From: Bog-756 sp963704585
GTDB taxonomy: Bacteria > Actinomycetota > Acidimicrobiia > Acidimicrobiales > RAAP-2
Length of the DNA: 64,000 nt
Reading direction: 5' to 3'
Assembly (NCBI GenBank): GCA_963704585.1
Contig: OY969919.1
Location: 2,232,001-2,296,000, forward strand
The notes under the pieces were generated by a model. That model did no database searches. It was not told the origin of the DNA and was given only the letters and a program-made list of their open reading frames with translations. This document shows, in pieces, positions 1 to 7,895 of this stretch. Each line of letters begins with the position of its first letter. Position 1 is the first letter of the stretch. The position numbers and the translations under genes were made by a program.

Positions 1-292
1 GGTTGCGCGCCGAGCCCTCGTAGCCGGCGGCGACGACCACCGGCAGGAGCCGCTTGGCCGAGATCCGGCCCTCGGTCCTCCTCACCCGCTCGGCGATGAT
101 CGCGGTCACGTCGTCGTAGTTGTGCACGACGTCGATCTCGCTCCCCGGCCCGGTCTCCTCCGCCGCTCTCGCGGCCTCGACGACCCGCTTGACGGTCTTC
201 GCACTCGTGCCGCACAGCTCGGCAGCTGCTCGGTAGGTGCCCACCTCTCGGTAGGCGGCTTGGATGTCCATTCGTTCCCTCGCTGATTTCAT
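1..292 (-). CDS. istA: IS21-family transposase IstA, N-terminal part
   Basis: The first 97 residues are visible before the window ends. They form the N-terminal helix-turn-helix (AAYREVGTYRAAAELCGTS followed by KTVKRVV) and the arginine-rich stretch that in IS21-family IstA proteins precede the DDE integrase core. IstA normally works with the AAA+ protein IstB, whose gene would lie further left. Two starts are possible: ATG at 292, or ATG at 271, which has a good GAGGG ribosome-binding site. The second gives the N-terminus MDIQAAYRE that I recall from actinobacterial homologues, so the shorter form may be the real one. Confidence 0.75.
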   Translation of the reverse strand, partial: MKSARERMDIQAAYREVGTYRAAAELCGTSAKTVKRVVEAARAAEETGPGSEIDVVHNYDDVTAIIAERVRRTEGRISAKRLLPVVVAAGYEGSARN

Positions 293-386
293 GGAGGTGT
301 CCCCCTCGGTCGGTGCGGCGGTTGGCTTGCACCGCCACCGTCACCGTCCGGGGGGACCCTCAGGTGGATGCTTCAGCGAGGGGTGA

Positions 387-449
387 GGACTTCTGGTGGC
401 CACCAGCGCGGACTTCTCATGGCCAAAAACGGGGACTTTCTCGTGGCCA
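387..449. repeat. Three direct repeats at the IS21-type end, 23-bp period
   Basis: Copies of GGACTTCTnnTGGCCA start at 387, 410 and 433; the third has one extra T. The spacing is exactly 23 bp, so all copies lie near the same face of the helix at about two turns. They probably bind the transposase at the element end. Confidence 0.75.
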
Positions 450-496
450 CGGACAGCGACCGCTCGTTGACGATTCAGACTCCGCATGATGACCAC

Positions 497-715
497 ATGC
501 AGATATTCCTGACAATTGACCAAGCGGCAGACCGTCTGGGCATGGGCCGGACATGGACCTACGAGCGGGTGCTCGTTGGCGAACATCCTTCAGTGAAGCT
601 CGGGCGTGCCCGGCGCATCCCGGCAGCGGCGGTCGACGAATTTGCCTCCCGAATCACCTCAGAGCAGCTCGGCACGCCGGTCCCCGGAGTCGAAATCGAT
701 CGCGCCACGGACTGA
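497..715 (+). CDS. Excisionase-like helix-turn-helix protein
   Basis: This 72-residue protein is a MerR/excisionase-type winged helix. FLTIDQAADRLGMGRTWTYE forms the helix-turn-helix, followed by the wing KLGRARRIPAAAVDEFASRI typical of small Xis-like DNA-binding proteins. A longer frame runs back to 368, but that part lies within the IS end, so the ATG at 497 is preferred. Its place as first gene of the integrase cluster fits a recombination directionality factor or early regulator. Function is inferred from fold and context only. Confidence 0.65.
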   Translation: MQIFLTIDQAADRLGMGRTWTYERVLVGEHPSVKLGRARRIPAAAVDEFASRITSEQLGTPVPGVEIDRATD

Positions 716-757
716 TCGTCACTCCGGGGACTGAGGCACCTCTGGGAGCGAGTCGAC

Positions 758-1507
758 ATGAGTGTGGAAATCTCCGACGCCGTCTGGAAGTACTCGCAGT
801 CGACGGGAACGGCTCGGCTGATTTTGCTGTGCCTTGCGGACCACGCCGACGCCGCAGGGGAGAGCTTTCCTTCCATCGCCTCGATTGCTCGGAAGTGCCG
901 ATTGAAAGATGGACGCCACGTTCAGCGGGTGATCCGCAAGCTGGTGGCACTCGGTGAACTTTCAGTAGTTGCGAATGGTGGACGCTCCGGTCGCTTGGGT
1001 GGAGTCCGGACGAACCGCTATCGGATCACGCTTCAAGCTATCGTCGAAGCCCCGACCCCGGACCACCGACCACCGTCGACCACCCCCGACTCCGGTCCAC
1101 CGACCACCCCGACCCCGGTTGGCAGACCACCAGAATCGTCAGTGAATCGTCAGATGGAACCGTCACTTCGGGCAAGGTCGCCCGAACGATCCTGCAGACT
1201 CATCTCCGACGACTTCCGTGTGACCGACGAGATGCGACGCTGGTGCGCCGATCAAGGCATCAGGTCGGACCCCGACGACGAGGTCGTGCGGTTTATCGAC
1301 CACCACCGCGCCAGGGGGACGGCGTTCGTCGACCCCGTTGCCGCTTGGCGGAATTGGATGCGGCGGGTGGACTCGTGGGCGAATCCGGCGAAGGCCACCC
1401 GCGTGGGCAAGAGCGCCACGTCGATAGCCATAGTCCGGGATCAGGTCTTCGGAAGAGGGACGATTGACGACCTTGACGTTCCGGCGCTGACGGCGGGACC
1501 ATCGTGA
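758..1507 (+). CDS. Helix-turn-helix replication-like protein of the mobile element
   Basis: The 249-residue protein starts with a winged-helix domain (about residues 5-90: TARLILLCLADHADAAGE, then PSIASIARKCRL and a second helix VQRVIRKLVALGEL) of the kind found at the N-terminus of phage and plasmid replication proteins. A proline/threonine-rich linker (about 95-140) follows. The C-terminal segment (about 150-205, FRVTDEMRRWCADQGI to AAWRNWMRRV) resembles the conserved tail of phage replisome-organiser proteins. It overlaps the next gene by four bases, which implies coupled translation. The likely role is to recognise the element's origin. No origin repeats were identified. Confidence 0.6.
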   Translation: MSVEISDAVWKYSQSTGTARLILLCLADHADAAGESFPSIASIARKCRLKDGRHVQRVIRKLVALGELSVVANGGRSGRLGGVRTNRYRITLQAIVEAPTPDHRPPSTTPDSGPPTTPTPVGRPPESSVNRQMEPSLRARSPERSCRLISDDFRVTDEMRRWCADQGIRSDPDDEVVRFIDHHRARGTAFVDPVAAWRNWMRRVDSWANPAKATRVGKSATSIAIVRDQVFGRGTIDDLDVPALTAGPS

Positions 1508-1872
1508 CAATCGAGGAAGCATTCGCCATTGTCGATGCCGTCTCTGGCTACTGGCCGACGCCTGCGATGGAGCCAGAGGAGGTGAAAGCGTGGGTCACGG
1601 TACTGGCGGGACTGGCGCGGATCAGTTTTGACGAGGCGAGCAACGTCATTTCTGCGGAGAGTGCTCGAACGTGGCGACCTCGACCCGGCCAGTTCGTGGA
1701 GCTGGTCGGGCACTATCGCCGACAGGAGGCATTGCGCAATCCACGAATGGCGCTCGATGTAGGTGGTCGCATTTGCACCCGCGAGGAGAACTTGACAAAC
1801 CTCGCCGCACTGCAAGAACTGCTGAATCCGGGCGCCGCCGATCAAGAAGCGGAGGAGGCTCCCAATGCCTGA
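1504..1872 (+). CDS. Small protein, possible helicase-loader-like
   Basis: The 122-residue protein begins at a GTG overlapping the previous stop (GTGA). Its layout, an N-terminal helix (EEAFAIVDAVSGYWPTP), then EVKAWVTVLAGL and FDEASNVISAESARTWRPRPGQF, is reminiscent of the small phage family of replicative-helicase loaders and inhibitors (Pfam family named for phage G40P). Position directly behind an HTH replication-like protein supports this. The resemblance is weak and made by eye; it could be an unrelated accessory protein. The C-terminus is acidic and probably disordered. Confidence 0.4.
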   Translation: MTIEEAFAIVDAVSGYWPTPAMEPEEVKAWVTVLAGLARISFDEASNVISAESARTWRPRPGQFVELVGHYRRQEALRNPRMALDVGGRICTREENLTNLAALQELLNPGAADQEAEEAPNA

Positions 1873-1973
1873 TGACTCGCTCAAGACCGTCCAACAGGGC
1901 CCATGAGGTGAATCGACCACGCGGCCGAAGCACCCGTTTGAAATGATGTTGCTAGAACGCGGCAAGGAGCGAG

Positions 1974-3212
1974 ATGGCTCAGATAATCAAGCGCAAGACG
2001 GCTTCCGGCGAAAGTCGCTACGACGTGCGCGCTCGTATCGGTGGTCGCGTCGTCACTCGGACCTTCAAGCGCCGACGAGATGCAGACTCCTACGCCACGA
2101 CCCTCGAAGCCGACCGCTTGCGGGGAATCGCGATTGACCCACGACGTGCCAAGGTCACACTGGAGGAATACGCGAAGGGCAACCTTGCCGGACGCACGAA
2201 CCTCGCCGTCCGGACCGTCGATCAGTACACATGGCTCCTCGAAAAGCATCTGACTCCGACGCTGGGCAGCAAGGCACTCAGCGAGATTGACCCGTCAACC
2301 GTCCGAGCCTGGCATTCGAGAATCGCGAATCAGCACCCTACGACCGCGGCCAAGGCGTACCGCCTTCTGTCCTCGATCATGCGCGCGGCGGTAGCCGATG
2401 AGGTAATCACTCGGAACCCGTGCCAGGTGAAGGGTGCTGCTGTCGAACGCTCACCCGAGCGGCCAATCGCATCGGTTGCCGAGGTGTCGGCTCTTGCTGA
2501 CGCCATGCCCGGTCACCTGAAAGTGGCGGTCATCCTCGCCGCGTGGTGCCAGTTGCGCCGAGGCGAGCTGCTGGGGCTAAGGCGCAGGGACATTGACCTC
2601 CTTCGCGGCACGGTAAATGTGGAGCTGACACGGGGGCCTCGCATGGGTGGAGCGGAGATCATCAAGGCCCCGAAGACCGAGGCTGGACGTAGAGCCGTGG
2701 CAATTCCCGAGACGGTCCTGCCGGCGGTCGAGCGCCACCTGAACCGCTTCGTGGGAGCACACCCGGACGCGCCGTTCCTGGTGGGGGAGAAGGGCCGCGC
2801 TCTGCTGGTGAAAGCGCTGAACAAGGCGTGGGTAGCGGCGCGGTCGAAGGTGGGTCGAACAGACCTGCGCTTACATGACCTCCGCCACTCGGGACTGACC
2901 TGGACCGCGGCCACTGGTGCCACCCTCGCGGAATTGATGCACAGGGCGGGCCACGCCTCACCTGCGGCGGCTCTCCGCTATCAGCACGCCACTGAGGACA
3001 GGGATCGCGCGATTGCCTTCGCGCTCGCTGAATTGGCTCGCACGGCGGAAGTTGTAGAACTGCACCCGCGCGATGGGCGCGCGATGGCTGACGGATCGGT
3101 TGCTTCCGTGGAGCCCGACGAGACCCAAATTATGACTCTCACCAGGAAGAACTTCAGTGGAGATGATGGGACTCGAACCCACGACCCCCTGCTTGCAAAG
3201 CAGGTGCTCTAG
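1974..3212 (+). CDS. int: Tyrosine site-specific integrase
   Basis: This 412-residue phage-type integrase has an arm-binding N-terminal domain (about 1-60), a SAM-like core-binding domain (about 65-155) and a catalytic domain (about 165-345). The catalytic set is present: R195 in LRRGELLGL, K234, the H301-D-L-R304 box, H327 and nucleophile Y336 in LRYQHA. A strong ribosome-binding site (AAGGAGCGAG) precedes the ATG. The last 18 or so residues are encoded by the antisense strand of tRNA-Ala, so the C-terminus is dictated by the attachment site. It should catalyse integration and excision at the tRNA-Ala 3' end. Confidence 0.9.
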   Translation: MAQIIKRKTASGESRYDVRARIGGRVVTRTFKRRRDADSYATTLEADRLRGIAIDPRRAKVTLEEYAKGNLAGRTNLAVRTVDQYTWLLEKHLTPTLGSKALSEIDPSTVRAWHSRIANQHPTTAAKAYRLLSSIMRAAVADEVITRNPCQVKGAAVERSPERPIASVAEVSALADAMPGHLKVAVILAAWCQLRRGELLGLRRRDIDLLRGTVNVELTRGPRMGGAEIIKAPKTEAGRRAVAIPETVLPAVERHLNRFVGAHPDAPFLVGEKGRALLVKALNKAWVAARSKVGRTDLRLHDLRHSGLTWTAATGATLAELMHRAGHASPAAALRYQHATEDRDRAIAFALAELARTAEVVELHPRDGRAMADGSVASVEPDETQIMTLTRKNFSGDDGTRTHDPLLAKQVL

Positions 3213-3231
3213 CCAACTGAGCTACATCCCC
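3158..3231 (-). tRNA. tRNA-Ala (anticodon TGC)
   Basis: Read on the minus strand it folds as a standard cloverleaf: acceptor GGGGATG pairs with CATCTCC, including the G3:U70 pair that defines alanine tRNAs; the D arm is GCTC/GAGC, the anticodon loop TTTGCAA with anticodon TGC, and the T loop TTCGAGT. CCA is not encoded. Its 3' half overlaps the end of the integrase gene on the other strand and is the probable attachment site of the element to the left. Confidence 0.95.
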
Positions 3232-3807
3232 GGAAGGGCCCGCGCGGTGTACGCCGGAGGCGCCTGATCGGCATGCCGCGGCGCCAGCGAGCCGTTGCTT
3301 CACCGTATCAGCCGACCCCTTCGGTCCAGCGACCGCCTGCGCGATGGAACGATCGAGCGCCGACCAGCCGATCGATGCGGGGAAATCAAGTTGACTCCTC
3401 GTCGATCCGATGGATCAGTGCCGGGTCCGTGAGCTGAAGTTCGACCGACCGATGCTCCGGACCCGGCGCCCGCCGGGCCGTTGGCTCCGATCGGCGACCC
3501 TCCGCCGAGGCGGTCTTCTCGGGGCCACCGCATAGCCCAAAAAAACTCCGGTGGCCTCTCAAGGTCTCCGGCGACGGTGCCGAAACATCTACCCGCCAGG
3601 CCTGTTGAGCGCTGATCGCCGTCGCGCTCCAGGCCAGGCGCAATTCTGAGGCCAATTGCGCGGAGACGTCGCTGGTGTTCGGCCAGATGGTCTCCGTTAG
3701 GGTGCAGGTGCGGCTTGACGCACTTTCGCACCGTGGCTCCTGCAGCGGGTCAGTCGTCCGGGACCGCGAGCTCATCCAGGACGCGAGACCACGTGGAGGA
3801 CCTGACC
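3232..3807. other. Gene-poor stretch between tRNA-Ala and the next gene
   Basis: No convincing coding frame is visible here. The right flank of tRNA-Ala must contain its promoter. A perfect 8-bp inverted repeat (GCGCAATT / AATTGCGC, 3638-3645 and 3654-3661) with an 8-nt loop lies in the middle; it lacks a T-tract, so it is not a clear terminator. Confidence 0.5.
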
Positions 3808-4152
3808 ATGACCGTTTCGACCGGCACCACCGATGTGTTTCTCGGCGTGGCGCAACACGACGTCAATGCGCTCGAGGGCCTGTTCCAGGCCCGGCTCGAC
3901 AATCTCGAAGCATCGGGTCTTGATCCGAAGACGTACGCGCTCGTGAACGTCGCTGCGCTGATCGCCACGGACGCCGCGCCGGCCTCGTATGTCTTCCAGA
4001 TCGGACTCGCGCTGGAGGCGGGCGTGTCGCCGGAGGAGATTCTCGGCCTCCTGGTTGCGTTGAATCCAACGGTGGGCAACGTCCGGATCGTCTCGGCAGC
4101 AGCCGAGATCGCCTTCGCGCTCGGGATCGACCTCGACGCCGAGGGCGAGTGA
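3808..4152 (+). CDS. Carboxymuconolactone decarboxylase-like small protein
   Basis: The 114-residue all-helical protein has the look of the CMD/AhpD-like superfamily: helices YALVNVAALIATDAAPASYV and FQIGLALEAGVSPEEILGLL, then NPTVGNVRIVSAAAEIAFAL. The CxxC pair of true AhpD peroxidases is absent, so a peroxidase role is unlikely. The frame is open back to 3715, but ATG 3808 has a good GGAGG site and a clean N-terminus. It sits 18 bp before a SHOCT-domain gene, probably in one unit. The substrate is unknown. Confidence 0.65.
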   Translation: MTVSTGTTDVFLGVAQHDVNALEGLFQARLDNLEASGLDPKTYALVNVAALIATDAAPASYVFQIGLALEAGVSPEEILGLLVALNPTVGNVRIVSAAAEIAFALGIDLDAEGE

Positions 4153-4170
4153 GATTCGGGAGGTGACGAC

Positions 4171-4437
4171 ATGATGATGCGCAGACGGCCACTGTTGCGC
4201 ACGGCCGCCATCGGCGGCGTCGCGTATGCGGGGGCGAAGGCAGGCACCAACCGCGCGATGCGTCAGCAGGCGCAAGGCGCAGAGCAGCGCAGGGCACGAA
4301 CGGCGCAGCCGGCGCAGCCGGCGGCAGAGGGTGCAAGTGATCGAATCAGCCAGCTGCAGCAGTTGGCTGCCCTGCACGATTCGGGAGCGCTGACCGACGA
4401 GGAATTCGCCAAGGAGAAGTCCCGCATCCTCGGGTAG
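4171..4437 (+). CDS. SHOCT-domain small protein
   Basis: In these 88 residues a basic N-terminus with a short alanine/glycine-rich hydrophobic stretch (about 9-25) is followed by a Q/A/R-rich linker and a C-terminal SHOCT motif (ISQLQQLAALHDSGALTDEE then FAKEKSRIL, about 57-88). SHOCT is a short oligomerisation domain found at the end of many membrane and secreted proteins. The gene follows the CMD-like gene closely and ends 10 bp from the convergent pyrophosphatase gene. No enzymatic function is indicated. Confidence 0.75.
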   Translation: MMMRRRPLLRTAAIGGVAYAGAKAGTNRAMRQQAQGAEQRRARTAQPAQPAAEGASDRISQLQQLAALHDSGALTDEEFAKEKSRILG

Positions 4438-4447
4438 CCGACGCTCC

Positions 4448-4945
4448 TCAGCCTGACGACCGGGCGCGCTCGAGCGAACGGTCGATCTCCTGCCAGGCGG
4501 CGTCGGTGCCGTCGAAGCCCCCGATCTTGGTGAGCTTGCCGCGCTCGAGGTCCTTGTAGACGTCGAAGAAGTGGGCGATCTCGTGGGTGAGGTGCGGTGG
4601 TAGTCCGTCGAGACCGGTGACACGCTCCCACATCGGATCGCCGCAGGCGACGGTGATGATCTTCGCGTCCGGCCCCTTCTCGTCCGTCATCCAGAAGACG
4701 CCGATCGGACGGCTCTCGACGTAGCACCCCGGAAAGGTCGGCTCGTCGAGCAGGACGAGTGCGTCGAGGGGATCACCGTCCTCTGCGAGGGTGTCGGGCA
4801 CGAAGCCGTAGTCGGCGGGATAGAAGGTGGCCGAGAAGAGCCGCCGGTCCAGCCTGATCACGTGGCGCTCGTGGTCGTACTCGTACTTGTTCCGGCTGCC
4901 CCGTGGGATCTCCACCACCACGTCGATGGTGCGTTCGGTGTTCAC
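4448..4945 (-). CDS. ppa: Inorganic pyrophosphatase (family I)
   Basis: The 165-residue soluble pyrophosphatase hydrolyses PPi to phosphate in the cytoplasm. The family I metal-binding signature EDGDPLDALVL is at residues 55-65, preceded by the substrate-contacting YPADYGFVPDTL. The length matches bacterial family I enzymes. The open frame extends upstream to 5065, but the GTG at 4945 with the AGGAGAGG site gives the conserved N-terminus NTERTIDVVVEIPRGSRNKY. It is divergent from the polyphosphate kinase gene, so both phosphate-anhydride enzymes share one control region. Confidence 0.95.
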   Translation of the reverse strand: MNTERTIDVVVEIPRGSRNKYEYDHERHVIRLDRRLFSATFYPADYGFVPDTLAEDGDPLDALVLLDEPTFPGCYVESRPIGVFWMTDEKGPDAKIITVACGDPMWERVTGLDGLPPHLTHEIAHFFDVYKDLERGKLTKIGGFDGTDAAWQEIDRSLERARSSG

Positions 4946-5109
4946 GACGGACCTCTCCTCCCGATGGGGACCGGTCCATTCTGTCCGACACGGCACATGC
5001 ATTTCCGGCGGCGTGGCCTGCCCAGGGGCTATCGACCGACGCCACCGGGTGACGTCCACGACCATGTCCGGCAGCCCGCATCGCCGACGGTCCGGAATGA
5101 CCCGGTTGG

Positions 5110-5115
5110 TATCGT
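5110..5115 (+). promoter_or_regulatory. Leaderless -10 element of ppk
   Basis: TATCGT is followed by exactly 6 nt and then the ATG at 5122, with no Shine-Dalgarno sequence between. A transcript would start at or next to the start codon. No good -35 hexamer is visible. Confidence 0.55.
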
Positions 5116-5121
5116 TGGCCG

Positions 5122-7242
5122 ATGAGCATCGGGACCCCGAGGATCGAGGAGATCGTCGCCGGCGACGGCTCGGAGCCGCGGTTCTTCGCCCGGCAGCTCT
5201 CCGACCTCGACTTCAACGACCGACTGCTCGACCTGGTCGCGGACGCGTCCGTGCCGCTGCTCGAGCGGGTCAAGTTCCTCATCCTCTTCAGCGAGCGGAT
5301 CGACGAGTTCTTCCAGGTGCAGGTCGCCGGTCTCCGTCGCCAGGTCGTCGCCGGCATCAAGGGTCGGGCGCTCAACGGCGCGACGCCCGACCGGCTGCTC
5401 ATCGACGTCCGCTCGTCACTGGAGGCGATGGTCACCCGCGAGGAGCGCCTCCTGCTCCACGACCTCCTCCCGTCGCTCGCCGCCGAAGGGATCGAGATCT
5501 GCGACTGGGCTTCGCTCGGTACTTCGGACCGGGCCTATCTCCACGAGGTCTTCGACCGTCTGATCCTTCCCGTCGTCACCCCGCTCACCGTCGATCCGAG
5601 CCACCCCTTCCCGTACATCTCCAACCTCTCGCTCAACGTGGGCGTCGAGGTCCGCAACCGCGTGGACGGGACGTCTCGCTTCGCACGTGTCAAGGTGCCG
5701 CCGAACGTCGACCGGCTGCTCCCGCTTCCCGAAGGCGACCGCTTCATCCCGCTGGAGCAGGCGCTCATCGCCTTCATCGACGAGCTCTTCCCGGGCATGG
5801 ACGTCGGCGCGCCCTGTGTCTTCCGCGTCACGCGCGACGCCGACCTCGCGCTCGACGAAGACGCGGCGGACGACCTCCTGCTCGCCCTCCAGGAGGAGCT
5901 GCGCCGCCGCCGCTTCCTGCCGGTCGTGCGGCTCGAAGTCGATGCACGCACGTCGGACGGGCCCGTCGAGCGCCTGACCGAAGAGCTCGGGCTCAGCGAC
6001 AGCGACGTGTACCGCTTCGCGGGTCCGCTCGGCCTCGACTGTCTCTGGACCGTCCACGCGCTGGATCGTCCGGAGCTGCACGACGAGCCCTGGACCCCGC
6101 TCGTTCCCCAACCGCTGACCGCGGTCGAGCGCGAGGAGGACCTGAGCATCTTCTCCGTGCTCGACCGACAGGACGTGCTCGTCCACCATCCCTACGACTC
6201 CTTCTCGGCGTCCGTCGAGGAGTTGCTCAACGAAGCCGCCGAGGACCCGCACGTCCTCGCCATCAAGCAGTGCCTCTATCGGACCTCCGGCGACAGCCCG
6301 ATCGTCGCCGCGCTCGTCCGTGCCGCCGAGCGGGGCAAGCAGGTCGCGGTCCTCGTGGAGGTCACCGCGCGCTTCGACGAGGAGGCGAACATCGGCTGGG
6401 CGAGAGCGCTCGAAGAGGCGGGCGCCCATGTGATCTATGGGCTGATGGGGCTCAAGACCCACGCCAAGACGACGCTCGTGGTCCGCCAGGAGGGCGACGC
6501 GGTTCGCCTCTACTGCCATGTCGGGACCGGCAACTACAACCCGAAGACCGCGCGCATGTACGAGGACCTCGGCGTGCTCTCGTCCCGCGAGGAGCTCGGG
6601 GCGGACGTGACGCGGTTCTTCAACTACATCACCGGCTTCAGCCAGCCACCCTCCTACCAGGAGCTCGTGACGTCACCGGGCGGCATCCGCGACCGCGTCG
6701 TCGAGTGCATCGACCGCGAGGCGGCGGCAGGTCCGGACGGCCGAATCGTCATCAAGGCCAACGGCCTCGACGACGTCACGGTGGTCGAGGCCCTCTACCG
6801 CGCTTCGCAGGCGGGTGTTCCCATCGACCTCATCGTCCGCGGCATCTGCTGCCTGCGCCCGGGTGTGCCTGATCTCTCGGAGACCGTGACCGTCCGCTCC
6901 ATCGTCGGTCGGTTCCTCGAGCACTCCCGGATCTTCCGTTTCGGCGGCGGGAAGCGACCCGCGACCTACTACATCGGCTCCGCCGACCTTCGGCGCCGCA
7001 ACCTCGACCGGCGGGTGGAGGCGATGATCCCGGTTGCCGACCCCGAAGCGATCGAGCGGCTCGAGGAGATCCTCCGGCTCAACCTCGCCGACGACACCCG
7101 GTCGTGGTCGCTCGACGCCAAGGGCACGTGGCACCGGATCCCGACGGTCGCCGGGATCTCGACCCAGACGGCACTCGAGACGGCGGCGCTCCGACGGAAC
7201 ACGGTGCGAGACGACGGCCGCCGGACCCGGCACCTCTCCTGA
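5122..7242 (+). CDS. ppk1: Polyphosphate kinase 1
   Basis: PPK1 reversibly transfers the gamma-phosphate of ATP onto inorganic polyphosphate. The 706 residues cover the N-terminal domain (about 12-115), the middle domain with the head region, and two phospholipase-D-like C-terminal domains. The two conserved histidines are H447 in KTHAK and H466 in CHVGTGNYNPKTARMYE, the same 19-residue spacing as the E. coli enzyme. The start is fixed by a TATCGT box 6 nt upstream of the ATG. It is divergent from ppa, which links PPi hydrolysis to polyP storage. Confidence 0.95.
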   Translation: MSIGTPRIEEIVAGDGSEPRFFARQLSDLDFNDRLLDLVADASVPLLERVKFLILFSERIDEFFQVQVAGLRRQVVAGIKGRALNGATPDRLLIDVRSSLEAMVTREERLLLHDLLPSLAAEGIEICDWASLGTSDRAYLHEVFDRLILPVVTPLTVDPSHPFPYISNLSLNVGVEVRNRVDGTSRFARVKVPPNVDRLLPLPEGDRFIPLEQALIAFIDELFPGMDVGAPCVFRVTRDADLALDEDAADDLLLALQEELRRRRFLPVVRLEVDARTSDGPVERLTEELGLSDSDVYRFAGPLGLDCLWTVHALDRPELHDEPWTPLVPQPLTAVEREEDLSIFSVLDRQDVLVHHPYDSFSASVEELLNEAAEDPHVLAIKQCLYRTSGDSPIVAALVRAAERGKQVAVLVEVTARFDEEANIGWARALEEAGAHVIYGLMGLKTHAKTTLVVRQEGDAVRLYCHVGTGNYNPKTARMYEDLGVLSSREELGADVTRFFNYITGFSQPPSYQELVTSPGGIRDRVVECIDREAAAGPDGRIVIKANGLDDVTVVEALYRASQAGVPIDLIVRGICCLRPGVPDLSETVTVRSIVGRFLEHSRIFRFGGGKRPATYYIGSADLRRRNLDRRVEAMIPVADPEAIERLEEILRLNLADDTRSWSLDAKGTWHRIPTVAGISTQTALETAALRRNTVRDDGRRTRHLS

Positions 7243-7316
7243 CGACCGGCACGCGGCGAAGCCGACGGTCCGGTGCCGCCGAACCCGCTGACCGTCGGAC
7301 CCTGGCGGGGGACCCG

Positions 7317-7322
7317 TAGGCT
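7317..7322 (+). promoter_or_regulatory. Leaderless -10 element of the membrane-protein gene at 7329
   Basis: TAGGCT is followed by 6 nt and the GTG start at 7329. The spacing implies transcription starting at the start codon. Confidence 0.5.
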
Positions 7323-7328
7323 TCGACT

Positions 7329-7877
7329 GTGAGCGACGCGGCGTCCGGCGGCGAGGGGCTCGACCGCGAGCAGCGGCTGGCCTTGGCTGGTCTGCGTCGC
7401 GCGACCAGAAGGATGGCCTGGGTCTACTCGGCCGCCGCGATCTGCCTGCTGCCATGGATCGCCTACTTGGCGGTCAGCCTGCCGAAGCGCGACTTCGACC
7501 GCCACTACCGGGCCGCCTGGGTCGGCTTCGACCTCCTGTTGGTCTTCGCCATCGTCCGCACCGCGTACATGGCCTTCCGCCTCGACCCCCGGGTGCAGGT
7601 CCCGGCGACCGCGACGGCCACCCTCCTCTTCGTCGACGCCTGGTTCGACGTGATGACCGCCGGGAGCCACAAGGCCGTTGCCGAGGCGCTCCTGCTCGCG
7701 CTCGTCTTCGAGATCCCCGCCGCCATCTTCACGCTGGTGCTCGCGCGCCGCGTGAGCAGTCTGGTGCTGGAGATCGCGCACTTCGACCGCTTGGTGGCGA
7801 GCGATCCGGACCCGCCGCACAGTCACCCGCACCTCTTCCGCCACCAAGGACACCCGACCCCCGACCCGGACGGGTGA
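7329..7877 (+). CDS. Conserved four-helix membrane protein, unknown function
   Basis: This is a 182-residue integral membrane protein with four predicted transmembrane segments (about 28-48, 63-82, 92-108 and 118-140 by hydrophobicity). A short charged N-terminus and a histidine/proline-rich C-terminal tail (PDPPHSHPHLFRHQGHPTP) flank them. No family motif was recognised; it looks like actinobacterial proteins annotated only as hypothetical membrane proteins. It lies 87 bp downstream of ppk but has its own leaderless-type -10 box, so it is probably a separate unit. Confidence 0.7.
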   Translation: MSDAASGGEGLDREQRLALAGLRRATRRMAWVYSAAAICLLPWIAYLAVSLPKRDFDRHYRAAWVGFDLLLVFAIVRTAYMAFRLDPRVQVPATATATLLFVDAWFDVMTAGSHKAVAEALLLALVFEIPAAIFTLVLARRVSSLVLEIAHFDRLVASDPDPPHSHPHLFRHQGHPTPDPDG

Positions 7878-7895
7878 GGCCCGCCGACGGATCGG

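Larger units (their letters stand above)
1..455 (-). mobile_element. IS21-family insertion sequence, one end (truncated by window edge)
   Basis: The segment holds the start of an IstA-type transposase reading off the left edge, preceded by a terminal region with reiterated sequence. Read on the minus strand the element would begin with TGTCC at 455. Three near-identical 16-17 bp copies of GGACTTCTnnTGGCCA lie at 387-402, 410-425 and 433-449 with an exact 23-bp period. Reiterated terminal transposase-binding sites and a TGT end are characteristic of IS21-family elements. The target duplication cannot be checked because the other end is outside the window. Confidence 0.75.
456..3231. mobile_element. 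Small integrative element at tRNA-Ala
   Basis: Four co-directional genes (excisionase-like, HTH replication-like, a small protein, tyrosine integrase) run towards the 3' end of tRNA-Ala(UGC), and the integrase reading frame ends inside the tRNA gene. This is the usual arrangement of elements integrated at a tRNA 3' end. The distal att site would lie left of the window, and an IS21-type element sits at or within its left part, so the true length is unknown. No capsid, terminase or conjugation gene is visible, so it resembles a satellite-like or remnant element more than a phage. That class is inference. Confidence 0.6.

Noticed and set aside
3535..3600. Terminator at the A-run near 3539
   Set aside because: The adjacent CCGGAG elements are direct repeats, not inverted, so no stem forms before the T-tract on the minus strand.
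5416..6519. 367-codon minus-strand frame opposite ppk
   Set aside because: Antisense shadow of PPK1; composition mirrors the PPK codons and no start context is present.
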